Assembly (NCBI GenBank): GCA_024742415.1
Contig: JANSYN010000010.1
Span: forward strand, 103,251-167,250
Source of the DNA: Gammaproteobacteria bacterium
GTDB lineage: Bacteria > Pseudomonadota > Gammaproteobacteria > Pseudomonadales > Halieaceae
Reading direction: 5' to 3'
DNA: 64,000 nt
The notes beneath the pieces are model-generated. The model had not been told where the DNA came from. It saw only the letters and a program-made list of their open reading frames with translations, and ran no database searches. Below are positions 17,175 through 25,496 of this stretch, piece after piece (positions within the stretch are counted from its first letter, which is position 1; every line of letters starts with the position of its first letter). The position numbers and the translations under genes are program-made.

Positions 17175-17960
17175 ATGAATCCCAGCGGACTATTTGGATT
17201 GGATGCGCTGCGCGCGCTGCTGTCACCGGTAGCGGTGTTCGGCATCCTCTTTTTTATCCTGTACCTGCGCAACGAAGGGGTGCGCGCCCTGCGCGCGACC
17301 ATTCTGCTGTTGGCCGTAGCCGTGGTCGCGCTGCTGGGAGCCAAGCTGTTTTCACTGCATGTGCGTGGTTGGGAGCTGTACGAACCCCTGCACGCTGAGC
17401 TACGCGGTGGCTGGCGCTATCCGGGGGCGCTAATCGCCATGGTCTTGCTGGGCCCCGTGTTGCAACGACTGCTCCTGCCCGGCTTGCCGCTCGGTCGATT
17501 CCTGGACGTGCTGGCCATTACGGTGTGCTTCTGTTTTGCTCTCATTCGCATCAGTTGCCTGATGAACGGCTGCTGTACCGGCCCACAGTGTGATGCGTTC
17601 TACTGCCTGAGCTATGAACCGGGCAGTGCGGTGTGGTACCACCAGCTAAAGTCAGGTTTGCTGGCCAATGCGGCGCATCCCAGCCACCCCGTATTGCCGC
17701 TGCACCTGCTGTTCATGCTGGCCTCGTTTTGTGTCGGCCTGTTCCTTTTGTGGTTCGATGGTCGCCGTCGTTATAACGGCCAGGTCGCGCTCATGTACCT
17801 GTTCTTGCATGATGGCGCCAAGGGAGTACTGGAGACGTTTCGGGAGCCTTACTTCCTCGAACTGCAGATGACCTCGCTGGGGGTCAGCGCCCTGGGCCTG
17901 GCGGGCCTGCTGTTTTTTCGCTGGCGGTTCGCTGCCGGCCGCAGCGCCAGCGCACTGTAA
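17175..17960 (+). CDS. Lgt-like polytopic membrane protein (prolipoprotein diacylglyceryl transferase family, 261 aa)
   Basis: Six to seven predicted membrane helices. Lgt-like landmarks are GGWRYPGAL (about residues 76-84), the Lgt signature-like RISCLMNGCCTG (about 124-135) and HPVLPLHLLF in place of the PTQLYE region. Lgt moves diacylglycerol to the lipobox Cys of prolipoproteins. The protein is shorter than usual Lgt, and several canonical motifs are only approximate, so it is more likely a paralogue than the housekeeping enzyme. It follows the terminator directly; no lipoprotein-processing genes are next to it. Confidence 0.75.
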   Translation: MNPSGLFGLDALRALLSPVAVFGILFFILYLRNEGVRALRATILLLAVAVVALLGAKLFSLHVRGWELYEPLHAELRGGWRYPGALIAMVLLGPVLQRLLLPGLPLGRFLDVLAITVCFCFALIRISCLMNGCCTGPQCDAFYCLSYEPGSAVWYHQLKSGLLANAAHPSHPVLPLHLLFMLASFCVGLFLLWFDGRRRYNGQVALMYLFLHDGAKGVLETFREPYFLELQMTSLGVSALGLAGLLFFRWRFAAGRSASAL

Positions 17961-18077
17961 ATATCAGGTAAAACGCAGCGCAGCGCTGTGCCAGGCGCTT
18001 GCGGTAGAGCGGCGGGGGCCTTAGGCTGGTAGGGCGCGATCGGATTTTTCTTACAGGATGTAAAAGGGAGTAGTGCC

Positions 18078-18326
18078 ATGGGTATTCTTTCGTGGATAGT
18101 GCTTGGCCTGGTTGCGGGTGCGCTGGCCAAGCTGTTTATGCCCGGTAACGACGGCGGCGGCTGGATTGTAACGATACTGCTGGGCATTGCCGGCGCGTTT
18201 TTCGGTGGCTGGATGGGGTCGTTTGTCGGTATGGGCAGCACGGGCAGTTTTGACCTTGCCGGCTTGTTCACCGCCACCGCTGGCGCCTTTGTCTTGCTGG
18301 TGATTTATCGCATTGTGAAAAACTAG
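18078..18326 (+). CDS. GlsB/YeaQ/YmgE family membrane protein (82 aa)
   Basis: Very hydrophobic three-helix small protein. The sequence GLVAGALAKLFMPGNDGGGW at residues 10-29, followed by a Gly-rich LLGIAGAFFGGW, is the hallmark of the transglycosylase-associated (GlsB/YeaQ/YmgE) family, small inner-membrane proteins often induced by stress. ATG 18078 follows AAGGGAG at good spacing. The family's biochemical role is unknown despite its name. It stands alone between the Lgt-like gene and the lipid cluster. The 270 bp after it (18327-18596) hold no gene that I can see. Confidence 0.9.
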   Translation: MGILSWIVLGLVAGALAKLFMPGNDGGGWIVTILLGIAGAFFGGWMGSFVGMGSTGSFDLAGLFTATAGAFVLLVIYRIVKN

Positions 18327-18596
18327 GGCCATTTCGCCCAGGGTAAAACCCTCGCCTGGCGAACGGCGCCGCGCACGTGTGGCGCGTGCTGCAGGTAAGG
18401 TTCCCGGCACTGGATAGGCCTGCGCACCTGGCGGTGCGCCACGGTGGATGATGCGTGCAAGGGTACACCTCGTCCAGTGTCCCGGGCGATTTCCGATTTT
18501 GGGTGTTTTTGCGGTGTTCACCGCCTTGCCGTTCGCCATTTTGTTCACTCGCGGCTACACTGCGCAGAACGGTTCAAGTTCAGGCGTGCGTGACCC

Positions 18597-20444
18597 ATGG
18601 CTCGACATTCAAAGGTAATCCGCGAGGTAGAAGACTCCCCCGAAGGCAGTCACATTGGCGCTTTCTTTGACTTTGATGGCACTGTCATTTACGGCTATTC
18701 CGCCATAGCGCTGATCCGGGAGCAGGTAAGGCGTGGCGATTTGTCGCCGCGTGAATTCATAGAACTGGCCTCAGCGATGACCAGTTTCGGCATAGGCAAC
18801 GTTGGCTTCTCTGCCATGATGGTTGCCACCGTGCAGTTTATGCGCGGCATCAATGAGCAAAGCTACGTAGAGTTTGGTGAGGAACTTTACCGGACACAGT
18901 TGGCGAAACTGATCTACCCGGAGTCACGTGCCCTGATTGAGGCGCACCTGCGCAAAGGGCATACCGTGGCAATCATTTCGTCAGCCACCCCCTACCAGGT
19001 TGAACCTGCCGCCAGGGATCTGGGTATTGAGCATGTGATGTGTACGCAGCTGGAAGTGGTGAACGGTGAGTTTACCGGTGGCGTGTTGCGTCCTACCTGT
19101 TTTGGCCCGGGCAAGGTCCGTGCAGCGGAGGCGCTGGCGCTGGAGCACGGCGTTGATCTGCTGGAGACATTCTTCTACTCCGATAGCGATGATGACATCG
19201 AACTACTCGAACGCGTGGGTAAGCCACGCCCGCTGAATCCCAACCGGAAGCTCGCCGCTATTGCCAGGAAAAACGATTGGCCGGTGCAGCGCTTTGCCAG
19301 CCGTGGTCGCCCGGGCATGATGGACTGGGCGCGTTCAATCGCCGCCACCGGCAGTGTGGTAACGTCCTTTGCTGCGGGCCTGCCTATCTGGGCCTTGACC
19401 GGATCGCGCCGCGAGGCGCAGAATTTTTCGTTTTCCCTGTTTGCTGACACCGCCGCTGCGCTGATCGGACTTGACCTGAAAGTCAAAGGCGAGGAGCACC
19501 TGTGGTCCAGCCGCCCCTGCGTGTTTGTTTTCAATCATCAAAGTAAAGCCGATGTGGTGATAGCGGCAAAGCTGCTGCGTCGCGACATTGCCGGAGTGGG
19601 CAAACAGGAGATCAAGAAGCTTCCCGTGATTGGCCAGGTGATGGAGCTCGGCGGCGTGGTGATGATAGATCGTGCCAACGCCGCCAGTGCAATCGAGGCC
19701 ATGCAGCCGCTGGTCGATGCGCTGCGCGAAGAGGGCAAGTGTGTCGTGATGGCACCGGAAGGGACGCGCACGGTGTCGCCGCGCCTGGCCCCGTTCAAGA
19801 AGGGTGCGTTTCACCTGGCGATGCAGGCAGGTGTGCCCATGGTGCCCATCGTGATTCACAATGCGCTGGACGTTGCGCCAAAGGGTGAGTTTGTTTTTCG
19901 CTCTGCTACCGTAGAGGTAGAAGTCCTGCCGCCCGTCAGCACCGCAGACTGGACCGCCGACACCCTGGATGAGCACGTGAACGAAGTGCGCAACATGTTC
20001 CTGGCGGCGTTGGGCCAGGCTTCACCTGCGCAGGCGTCACAAACAGCAGGCAGGCGGGCCAGAAAAACGGCGACGCGCAAAAAAGCCGTTACTGGCAGTG
20101 CTGCAACAAAAAGCCCGCGTTCTGCCAGGAACAAAAGTGGCACCAGGAATAAGAGTGCAGCCAACGCCAGGTCAGCAGCCACGACCAGCGCAAGCAAGCC
20201 CAAGGCCGCAGACAAGTCTGGCACTGCAGCCAGGCCCAAGAGCGCAGCCAGGCCCAAGAGTGCAGCCAGGCCCAAGAGTGCAGCCAGGCCCAAGAGTGCA
20301 GCCAGGCCCAAGAGCGCAGCCACGCCCAAGAGTGCAGCCAAGCCTAAGAGCGCAGCCAAGCCTAAAAGTGCAGCCAGTTCCAACAGTACAGCCAGGTCCA
20401 AGGGAGCAACTGGCGCGTCGCGCGCGAAGGGCTCGCCCCAGTGA
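18597..20444 (+). CDS. HAD-IB phosphatase / PlsC 1-acylglycerol-3-phosphate acyltransferase fusion with repeat tail (615 aa)
   Basis: Two enzymes in one chain. The HAD-IB (SerB-like) phosphatase has DFDGT at residues 25-29 and YSDSDDDIELL near 195. The PlsC acyltransferase has NHQSKAD (H314...D319) and EGTR near 390. PlsC acylates lysophosphatidate to phosphatidate; the phosphatase may remove the phosphate from a lipid intermediate. Residues from about 470 on are a Lys/Ala/Ser/Pro tail built on a six-residue repeat resembling histone-H1-like tails. Its TGA overlaps the GTG of plsB by four bases. Mycobacterium tuberculosis has the same HAD-PlsC fusion next to PlsB2, from memory. Confidence 0.9.
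   Translation: MARHSKVIREVEDSPEGSHIGAFFDFDGTVIYGYSAIALIREQVRRGDLSPREFIELASAMTSFGIGNVGFSAMMVATVQFMRGINEQSYVEFGEELYRTQLAKLIYPESRALIEAHLRKGHTVAIISSATPYQVEPAARDLGIEHVMCTQLEVVNGEFTGGVLRPTCFGPGKVRAAEALALEHGVDLLETFFYSDSDDDIELLERVGKPRPLNPNRKLAAIARKNDWPVQRFASRGRPGMMDWARSIAATGSVVTSFAAGLPIWALTGSRREAQNFSFSLFADTAAALIGLDLKVKGEEHLWSSRPCVFVFNHQSKADVVIAAKLLRRDIAGVGKQEIKKLPVIGQVMELGGVVMIDRANAASAIEAMQPLVDALREEGKCVVMAPEGTRTVSPRLAPFKKGAFHLAMQAGVPMVPIVIHNALDVAPKGEFVFRSATVEVEVLPPVSTADWTADTLDEHVNEVRNMFLAALGQASPAQASQTAGRRARKTATRKKAVTGSAATKSPRSARNKSGTRNKSAANARSAATTSASKPKAADKSGTAARPKSAARPKSAARPKSAARPKSAARPKSAATPKSAAKPKSAAKPKSAASSNSTARSKGATGASRAKGSPQ
20232..20411 (+). repeat. 18-bp coding tandem repeat (KSAARP-type hexapeptide)
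   Basis: Ten consecutive 18-bp units based on aggcccaagagtgcagcc encode the hexapeptide R/K-P-K-S-A-A in the C-terminal tail of the HAD-PlsC fusion. The first five units are almost identical and later units diverge (aagcctaag, agttccaac). The tail is strongly basic. Confidence 0.95.
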
Positions 20445-22744
20445 GAGATAGCCCACGGCCTGCAGCGGATGCCGACCAACCGATCGTCTACATTCTCGAT
20501 GCGGCACACAAGGTAGACGAGCGGCTGTTGCGCGACTGGTTGGAGGAAAGCCAGGGTGAACAACCTGATGCAGCGGCGGATCAGTGCGTGGTGGTTCCCA
20601 TATCGCGCGACCCGGAGAACATTCCTTCAACTATGTTGCTCAGCTTCGCCGAGGCAGCCGGCAACACCCTTTTTGTCCCTCTGCGCGTGGTTTGGCAAAC
20701 CTCGGTCGACGGCAAGACTGGCGCGCCGCGCGTGCGCGATTTGCTGTTGGGCAATCCGCGCCGTCCCAATGCGATGCGCGCCCAGCGCATCCTTAAACGG
20801 GAGCCACAGCGGGCACAGTGCATTGCGGCCGAACCTGCTACCCTGGACACCCTGCGTGAGCGCTATGTCAATCGTGGCGGAAAAACGCCCAGTACTGCGC
20901 AGCTTGCAGATTACATTGCCGGGCAGGCAAGCCTTGCGCTCGATATTGCCGAGCGTCGCCTGCGCGGCAGTCGCTACAAGGTGCCGCGTCGCGTGGCGCG
21001 TAACCTGCAAGCGCGCGCCGGTTTTCAGGCTGCTCTGGAGAGCATCAGCGCTGAAACCGGTCGCTCAAAGGCTGACCTGAACAGGGAAGCGGCAGAGATC
21101 ATGAAAGAACTGATCTCTATTCCACGCACGTTCTGGCTGGATGTCATGGGAGCGTTCAACCGCTTCCTGATTAATCTCGGCTACGATTCGCAGATGGTCA
21201 TCGACCAGGAGCGCTTGCAGCGCGTGCGCCAGATGGCGCGTGAGAACCCTGCCGCACTGCTATGGACGCACAAGACGCACGTGGACGGTTTTGCCATCCA
21301 CTCCGCGCTGCTGGAAAACGATTTTCCCGCGCCCCACCTGATGGGCGGCGTGAATATGGCGTTTGGTGGCCTGGGCTACATGGCCAGGCGCGCCGGCGGC
21401 ATTTTCATACGGCGCAGTTTTCAGGACGACCCCCTGTACAAAATGATCCTGCGCCAGTACATCGGCTATTTGCTGGAGAAGCGTTTCCCCCTGACCTGGG
21501 CGTTTGAGGGAACGCGATCGCGTGTGGGTAAACTGATGCCGCCGCGCTATGGCATTCTCAAGTATGTTATCGAGGCAGCACATACCAATAAGTCCGAGAA
21601 CCTGCACATCATTCCAATCGCCATCAATTACGATTTGATTGGTGATGTAGGCGACTACGCGTCCGAGCAAACCGGGCAAACCAAGCAGCCGGAAAGCCTG
21701 CGCTGGTTTATAGGTTACCTGCGCGGACTGCGCCAACCTATGGGACGCATATATCTCGATGTCGGTGATCCGGTGGTCCTGCCCGTGGCGCCTGACCCGG
21801 AAGACAAAATAGTGCTGCAAAAGATAGCCTTTCAGGTCGGCGTTGAAGTCAACAAGGTAACACCGATTACGCTTGCCTCGCTGTTGGCGATGATACTGCT
21901 GGGCGCAGCGCCGCGTGCACTGACGCGCGATGAACTGCGCGGCGAGATGAAGGCGCTTATACAGTGGGCGCGGGCCCGCGGCATTCCTTTTACAACAACC
22001 TCGGATCTGGCCAACGACAAGCAGGTCATGAAGCTGGCCGAGCACATGATCAATACCGGTTTGTTGACACGCTATGAAGGCGGGCCTGAAACCGTCTATG
22101 CCATTACGCCAGAGCGCCACAGTGTGGCCAGCTATTATCGCAACACGACGATCCACCACTTCGTCAACAAGGCGATCGCCGAGCTGTCGCTCATGTTTGT
22201 GGCAACACAGCCAGACAAGGGCGCGACAGGATTCTGGAGTGAAGCGGAGCGTCTGCGTGACCTGTACAAGTTTGAATTTTTCTATGCACCGAAGGAGCAG
22301 TTTCGCGACGAGGTGCGGCAGGAGTTATGCCACTACAATCCCGATTGGGAGTCGCTACTGGATGATGACCCAGCCTTCGCACAGCGTTTTCTGGCGACAC
22401 TGACGCCACTGGTTGCGCACACCACGCTGGTGTCTTTCACTGAAGCGTATCGCGTTGTTGCCGATGTGGTGGCGCGTAAGTCAGTGACGGAAGAGCTGCA
22501 TGTAAAAGACATAATCACTGATTCATTGGCCTATGGTCGGCAGGCCCTGTTGCAGCGCCGTATTACCAGTGAAGCCTCGATTGGCAAGCTGTTGTTCCAA
22601 AATGGTTTCAGCCTGTTGGATAATAGGGGCCTGATTGCGCCGGGTGCGGATGACCTCAAGGAGCGTCGGCTACAGATGAGCCAGTCACTGCGCGAACTTG
22701 CTCACCGAATTGATATCTTGCGCACCATCGCACTCCCGCGCTGA
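20441..22744 (+). CDS. plsB: Glycerol-3-phosphate 1-O-acyltransferase PlsB (767 aa)
   Basis: First acylation of glycerol 3-phosphate to lysophosphatidate at the inner membrane. The acyltransferase HX4D motif is HKTHVD (H277, D282), followed by block II GGIFIRRSF and block III AFEGTRSRVGKL, characteristic of PlsB rather than PlsC. Length is close to the usual 800 aa. GTG 20441 overlaps the upstream stop (GTGA) and has AAGGG nine bases upstream, so translation is coupled to the PlsC fusion: successive acylation enzymes from one message. gpsA, which makes its substrate, follows after 54 bp. Confidence 0.93.
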   Translation: MRDSPRPAADADQPIVYILDAAHKVDERLLRDWLEESQGEQPDAAADQCVVVPISRDPENIPSTMLLSFAEAAGNTLFVPLRVVWQTSVDGKTGAPRVRDLLLGNPRRPNAMRAQRILKREPQRAQCIAAEPATLDTLRERYVNRGGKTPSTAQLADYIAGQASLALDIAERRLRGSRYKVPRRVARNLQARAGFQAALESISAETGRSKADLNREAAEIMKELISIPRTFWLDVMGAFNRFLINLGYDSQMVIDQERLQRVRQMARENPAALLWTHKTHVDGFAIHSALLENDFPAPHLMGGVNMAFGGLGYMARRAGGIFIRRSFQDDPLYKMILRQYIGYLLEKRFPLTWAFEGTRSRVGKLMPPRYGILKYVIEAAHTNKSENLHIIPIAINYDLIGDVGDYASEQTGQTKQPESLRWFIGYLRGLRQPMGRIYLDVGDPVVLPVAPDPEDKIVLQKIAFQVGVEVNKVTPITLASLLAMILLGAAPRALTRDELRGEMKALIQWARARGIPFTTTSDLANDKQVMKLAEHMINTGLLTRYEGGPETVYAITPERHSVASYYRNTTIHHFVNKAIAELSLMFVATQPDKGATGFWSEAERLRDLYKFEFFYAPKEQFRDEVRQELCHYNPDWESLLDDDPAFAQRFLATLTPLVAHTTLVSFTEAYRVVADVVARKSVTEELHVKDIITDSLAYGRQALLQRRITSEASIGKLLFQNGFSLLDNRGLIAPGADDLKERRLQMSQSLRELAHRIDILRTIALPR

Positions 22745-22798
22745 GGGCAAGAGGCGATTGACGATAATGTTACTGCTAGCTGCCATGGAGTTTTATCG

Positions 22799-23800
22799 AT
22801 GACATTAAGCGTAGGTCTGTTGGGCGGTGGTTCATGGGGCACAACAGTCGCCTCTTTGGTGGCGCGCAATACCGGGGTAAAAATGTGGGCGCGTGACGCC
22901 AATACGGTCAGCGAGATCAACACCCTGCACACTAACCAGAAGTACCTGCCCGGTGCCAAGCTGCCCGACAGCCTGGTTGCCGTAGAGTCTGTGGAAGAGT
23001 GCGTCAATGATATAGACGTCCTGGTGATGGGTGTGCCCTCGCAAGGATTTCGCGGCGTGCTGGAAGCCGTCAAACCACACCTGCGGGCATGGGTGCCGGT
23101 GATCAGCCTTACCAAGGGGCTTGAAGCCGACACGCGCCTGCGCATGACGCAGATCATAGAGGAGGTGCTGCCCGGTCACCCGGTGGGTGTATTGACGGGG
23201 CCGAACCTGGCCAGGGAAATCATGGCCGGACAGGCTGCGGCTACCGTGATTGCCATGGAGGACGAGATTATTGTTCGCGAGCTGCAACAGCTGTTTCGCA
23301 GCGGCCTGTTTCGCGTTTACACCAACAACGACGTCATCGGCTGTGAACTGGGCGGCGTGCTCAAGAATATCATCGCGATTGCTGTCGGTATGGGCGACGG
23401 GCAGGGCGCTGGTGACAACACACGCTCGGCGCTGATCACGCGCGGTCTGGCAGAGATAACCCGCCTTGGCACCACCATGGGCGGTCAGGAAAAAACCTTT
23501 GCTGGCCTGGCCGGCATGGGCGACCTCATCGCGACCTGCACAAGCCCCCAGAGCCGCAACCGCCACGTCGGTGTGGAGTTGGGCAAGGGTCGTGCCATCG
23601 ACGAGATCATCCAGGAGATGGTCATGGTGGCCGAGGGCGTCAAGAGCGCGCCGACCGTGATGGCGCTGGCCCAGGAGCACGGCGTGGAAATGCCCATCGC
23701 CCGCGATGTGCACAGGGTCGTGGTGGGTGGCGGTACCGCAAAGCAGGCGTTCAGGGGTTTGCTGCGGGTGCTGCCCGGAGCCGAATCGGAGCCAGGTTGA
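22799..23800 (+). CDS. gpsA: NAD(P)H-dependent glycerol-3-phosphate dehydrogenase GpsA (333 aa)
   Basis: Reduces dihydroxyacetone phosphate to sn-glycerol 3-phosphate for phospholipid synthesis. N-terminal Rossmann motif GGGSWGTT (residues 9-16), a TGPNLAREI segment with the conserved NLA, and the catalytic Lys region GVLKNIIAIAVGMGDG; C-terminal GLAGMGDLIATC and RNRHVG are diagnostic. Length is typical. ATG 22799 has GGAG nine bases upstream. Its stop overlaps the ATG of the lipase by one base (TGATG). The gene supplies the substrate of PlsB directly upstream. Confidence 0.97.
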   Translation: MTLSVGLLGGGSWGTTVASLVARNTGVKMWARDANTVSEINTLHTNQKYLPGAKLPDSLVAVESVEECVNDIDVLVMGVPSQGFRGVLEAVKPHLRAWVPVISLTKGLEADTRLRMTQIIEEVLPGHPVGVLTGPNLAREIMAGQAAATVIAMEDEIIVRELQQLFRSGLFRVYTNNDVIGCELGGVLKNIIAIAVGMGDGQGAGDNTRSALITRGLAEITRLGTTMGGQEKTFAGLAGMGDLIATCTSPQSRNRHVGVELGKGRAIDEIIQEMVMVAEGVKSAPTVMALAQEHGVEMPIARDVHRVVVGGGTAKQAFRGLLRVLPGAESEPG

Positions 23801-24651
23801 TGCAACAGTCCCAGGGTCAGTTTGTCGGCGCACGCGGTGCCACCATTTATTACCAGGCCTGGTCAGGCCAGGCCCCGATCCGCGCCGTGCTGGTTGTTGC
23901 CCATGGCGCGGCAGAGCACGGTGGGCGCTATGCGCGCCTGGCGCAGTATTTCACTGATCGCCACTATGCTGTGGTGGCGCTGGATCACGATGGCCATGGC
24001 AAGTCGGATGGCAAGCGCTGCTGTCTGCGCAGCTTTGATGATTATGTTGAGGATCTGGCAACATTGCAGCGGCGCGCCGCAGTGGATTTTCCCGAGGCAC
24101 CACAGGTCTTGCTGGGCCACAGCCTGGGGGGCTTGATTGCCTGCAACCTGTTGCTGCACAAGCAGGACAAGTTTGTAGCCTGTGTCTTGTCAGGCGCTGC
24201 CATAATGACCGACCTGCAACCGCCCAATTACCAGCGGGTGCTGATTCGACTGCTATCGAGGGTGCTGCCGAACCTGGGTGTGCTCAAGCTCGACGCCAGT
24301 GGCGTGAGCCGTGACGCCGCAGAAGTGCAGAAGTACGTGGAGGACCCACTGAATCATTCAGGTGCCCTGAGTGTGCGTCTGGTGGCGGAGATGTTCAAGG
24401 CAATGAGCACCGTGCAGGACAACGCCCCGGCGATCACGCTACCCATGTTGATACTGCATGGCGGTGCTGACACCATGACGTCGCCACGCGGTTCGCAATT
24501 CCTGTACGACAACGTCGCCTCTGCAGACAAGTGGCTCACGGTATACCCCGGCCTGTATCACGAGATATTCAACGAACCTGAGCGGCTGGCAGTGCTAGCT
24601 GAAGTCGAGCAGTGGCTCGATGCGCGACTGGACCAAACGGCAAGCGCTTAG
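23800..24651 (+). CDS. Monoacylglycerol lipase-like alpha/beta hydrolase (283 aa)
   Basis: Serine hydrolase of the lysophospholipase/monoacylglycerol-lipase group (Hydrolase_4). HGAAEHGGRYARLAQYF (about residues 30-46) is the signature HG..EH...Y segment, DHDGHGKSDG follows, GHSLGG gives the nucleophile Ser, and GGADTMTSPRGS plus LYHEIFNEPE supply acid and His. It cleaves monoacylglycerols or lysolipids. ATG 23800 overlaps the gpsA stop by one base; a TTG three bases earlier is possible. Its place after PlsB and GpsA suggests lipid remodelling or turnover. Confidence 0.92.
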   Translation: MQQSQGQFVGARGATIYYQAWSGQAPIRAVLVVAHGAAEHGGRYARLAQYFTDRHYAVVALDHDGHGKSDGKRCCLRSFDDYVEDLATLQRRAAVDFPEAPQVLLGHSLGGLIACNLLLHKQDKFVACVLSGAAIMTDLQPPNYQRVLIRLLSRVLPNLGVLKLDASGVSRDAAEVQKYVEDPLNHSGALSVRLVAEMFKAMSTVQDNAPAITLPMLILHGGADTMTSPRGSQFLYDNVASADKWLTVYPGLYHEIFNEPERLAVLAEVEQWLDARLDQTASA

Positions 24652-24659
24652 TGCAAGGG

Positions 24660-24833
24660 CTACCGTAGATCACTGGCGTCGCTGTCGGGGTTGATCAGCA
24701 ATTCAAAAACCACCCTGCCTTGCATGAGTAGATGCCTGGGCAGTGCGCGATCGTGAATCGCAAAGATCGCGCCCTGGTTTTCATCCATCGCACGTCGTAT
24801 GGACTCGTTACTGCGCTCGCACAGATTGTGCAA
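24660..24833 (-). pseudogene. Remnant of a TonB C-terminal / AgmX-like domain (57 codons)
   Basis: On the minus strand, codons from TTG 24833 to TAG 24660 read ...AMDENQGAIFAIHDRALP... and ...LMQGRVVFELLINPD. This matches, from memory, the start of the TonB C-terminal/AgmX periplasmic domain, whose pattern is (N/D)xGxIFxLYxRALRxxPxLQGKVVxxLxIxPxG. An in-frame TAG lies immediately before the TTG, and the C-terminal half of the domain (after the Pro-Gly turn) is missing. No membrane anchor is encoded. It therefore looks like a broken gene fragment between the lipase and a secreted protein gene; a small real protein is less likely. Confidence 0.45.
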
Positions 24834-24838
24834 CTAAC

Positions 24839-25384
24839 CTAACGTTTGCGCTTGAAGTGTGTTGAAAAACGCACACCAAGCCCCGCGACCAGCAGCGTCA
24901 GGAGTACAAGCCCGGGAAGGGGTAGGGCAGGCACTGCGGTCGGGTTAACGGCATCCACCGGCGGTGGAGAAGGCGGCAGTACTACCGGTACCCGATCGGC
25001 CGACCAGGTGCCGGACACGCCCAAGCCTGACCAGCTCCCTTCCAGTCGATCTGGATTGACGACGGTGCCGCTAAAGGTGGCAGTGCCCAGGCCGCTGATC
25101 CCGACACCGATATCCAGGGTGCTGCCATTGATATTACCCGTTACCACGCCGGAAAACCCGGTACACCCGCTGCCACTGACCAGGGCAAGCGTGGCGGCCC
25201 CGGTAAAGGTGCCGGGGTTGCCTCCGGATTGCACAAAATCGATATCGCCATTCCAGATGCAGTCGCCTGCGCCGGGGTCCTGACGAACATCCAGTACAAA
25301 CTCACCAGAAATGTCCTGTGCTTGAAGTGCTGACGAAAGCATGACCATGCACACCAGCATGGCGCTACGGAAAAGTTTGTTCAC
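24839..25384 (-). CDS. Secreted Gly-rich protein with C-terminal sorting-like tail (181 aa)
   Basis: GTG start at 25384 with GGGAGAG seven bases upstream. A signal peptide (AMLVCMVMLSSALQAQ) is followed by a beta-rich domain of Gly/Ser/Thr patterns with two Cys residues, a Pro-rich linker (VVLPPSPPPVD), then PALPLPG, a hydrophobic helix and a basic end (FKRKR). This Pro-motif/helix/Arg layout resembles IPTL- or PEP-CTERM signals processed by exosortases, but the motif is not a standard one and no exosortase gene is in view. No known domain is recognised. Function unknown; probably envelope-anchored. Confidence 0.7.
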   Translation of the reverse strand: MNKLFRSAMLVCMVMLSSALQAQDISGEFVLDVRQDPGAGDCIWNGDIDFVQSGGNPGTFTGAATLALVSGSGCTGFSGVVTGNINGSTLDIGVGISGLGTATFSGTVVNPDRLEGSWSGLGVSGTWSADRVPVVLPPSPPPVDAVNPTAVPALPLPGLVLLTLLVAGLGVRFSTHFKRKR

Positions 25385-25496
25385 GAAATTCTCTCCCAGT
25401 TAAAAACGTGTTGATGAATGAGTGTAGCCAATAATTGTGTAGATTTGTGTCGCTGTGAAAAAAAATTGCCCACGCTGTGTAATGCCGCCGCCCGGA

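Noticed and set aside
25440-25496. Terminator after cusA on the minus strand
   Set aside because: A run of eight T residues is present, but no convincing stem precedes it.
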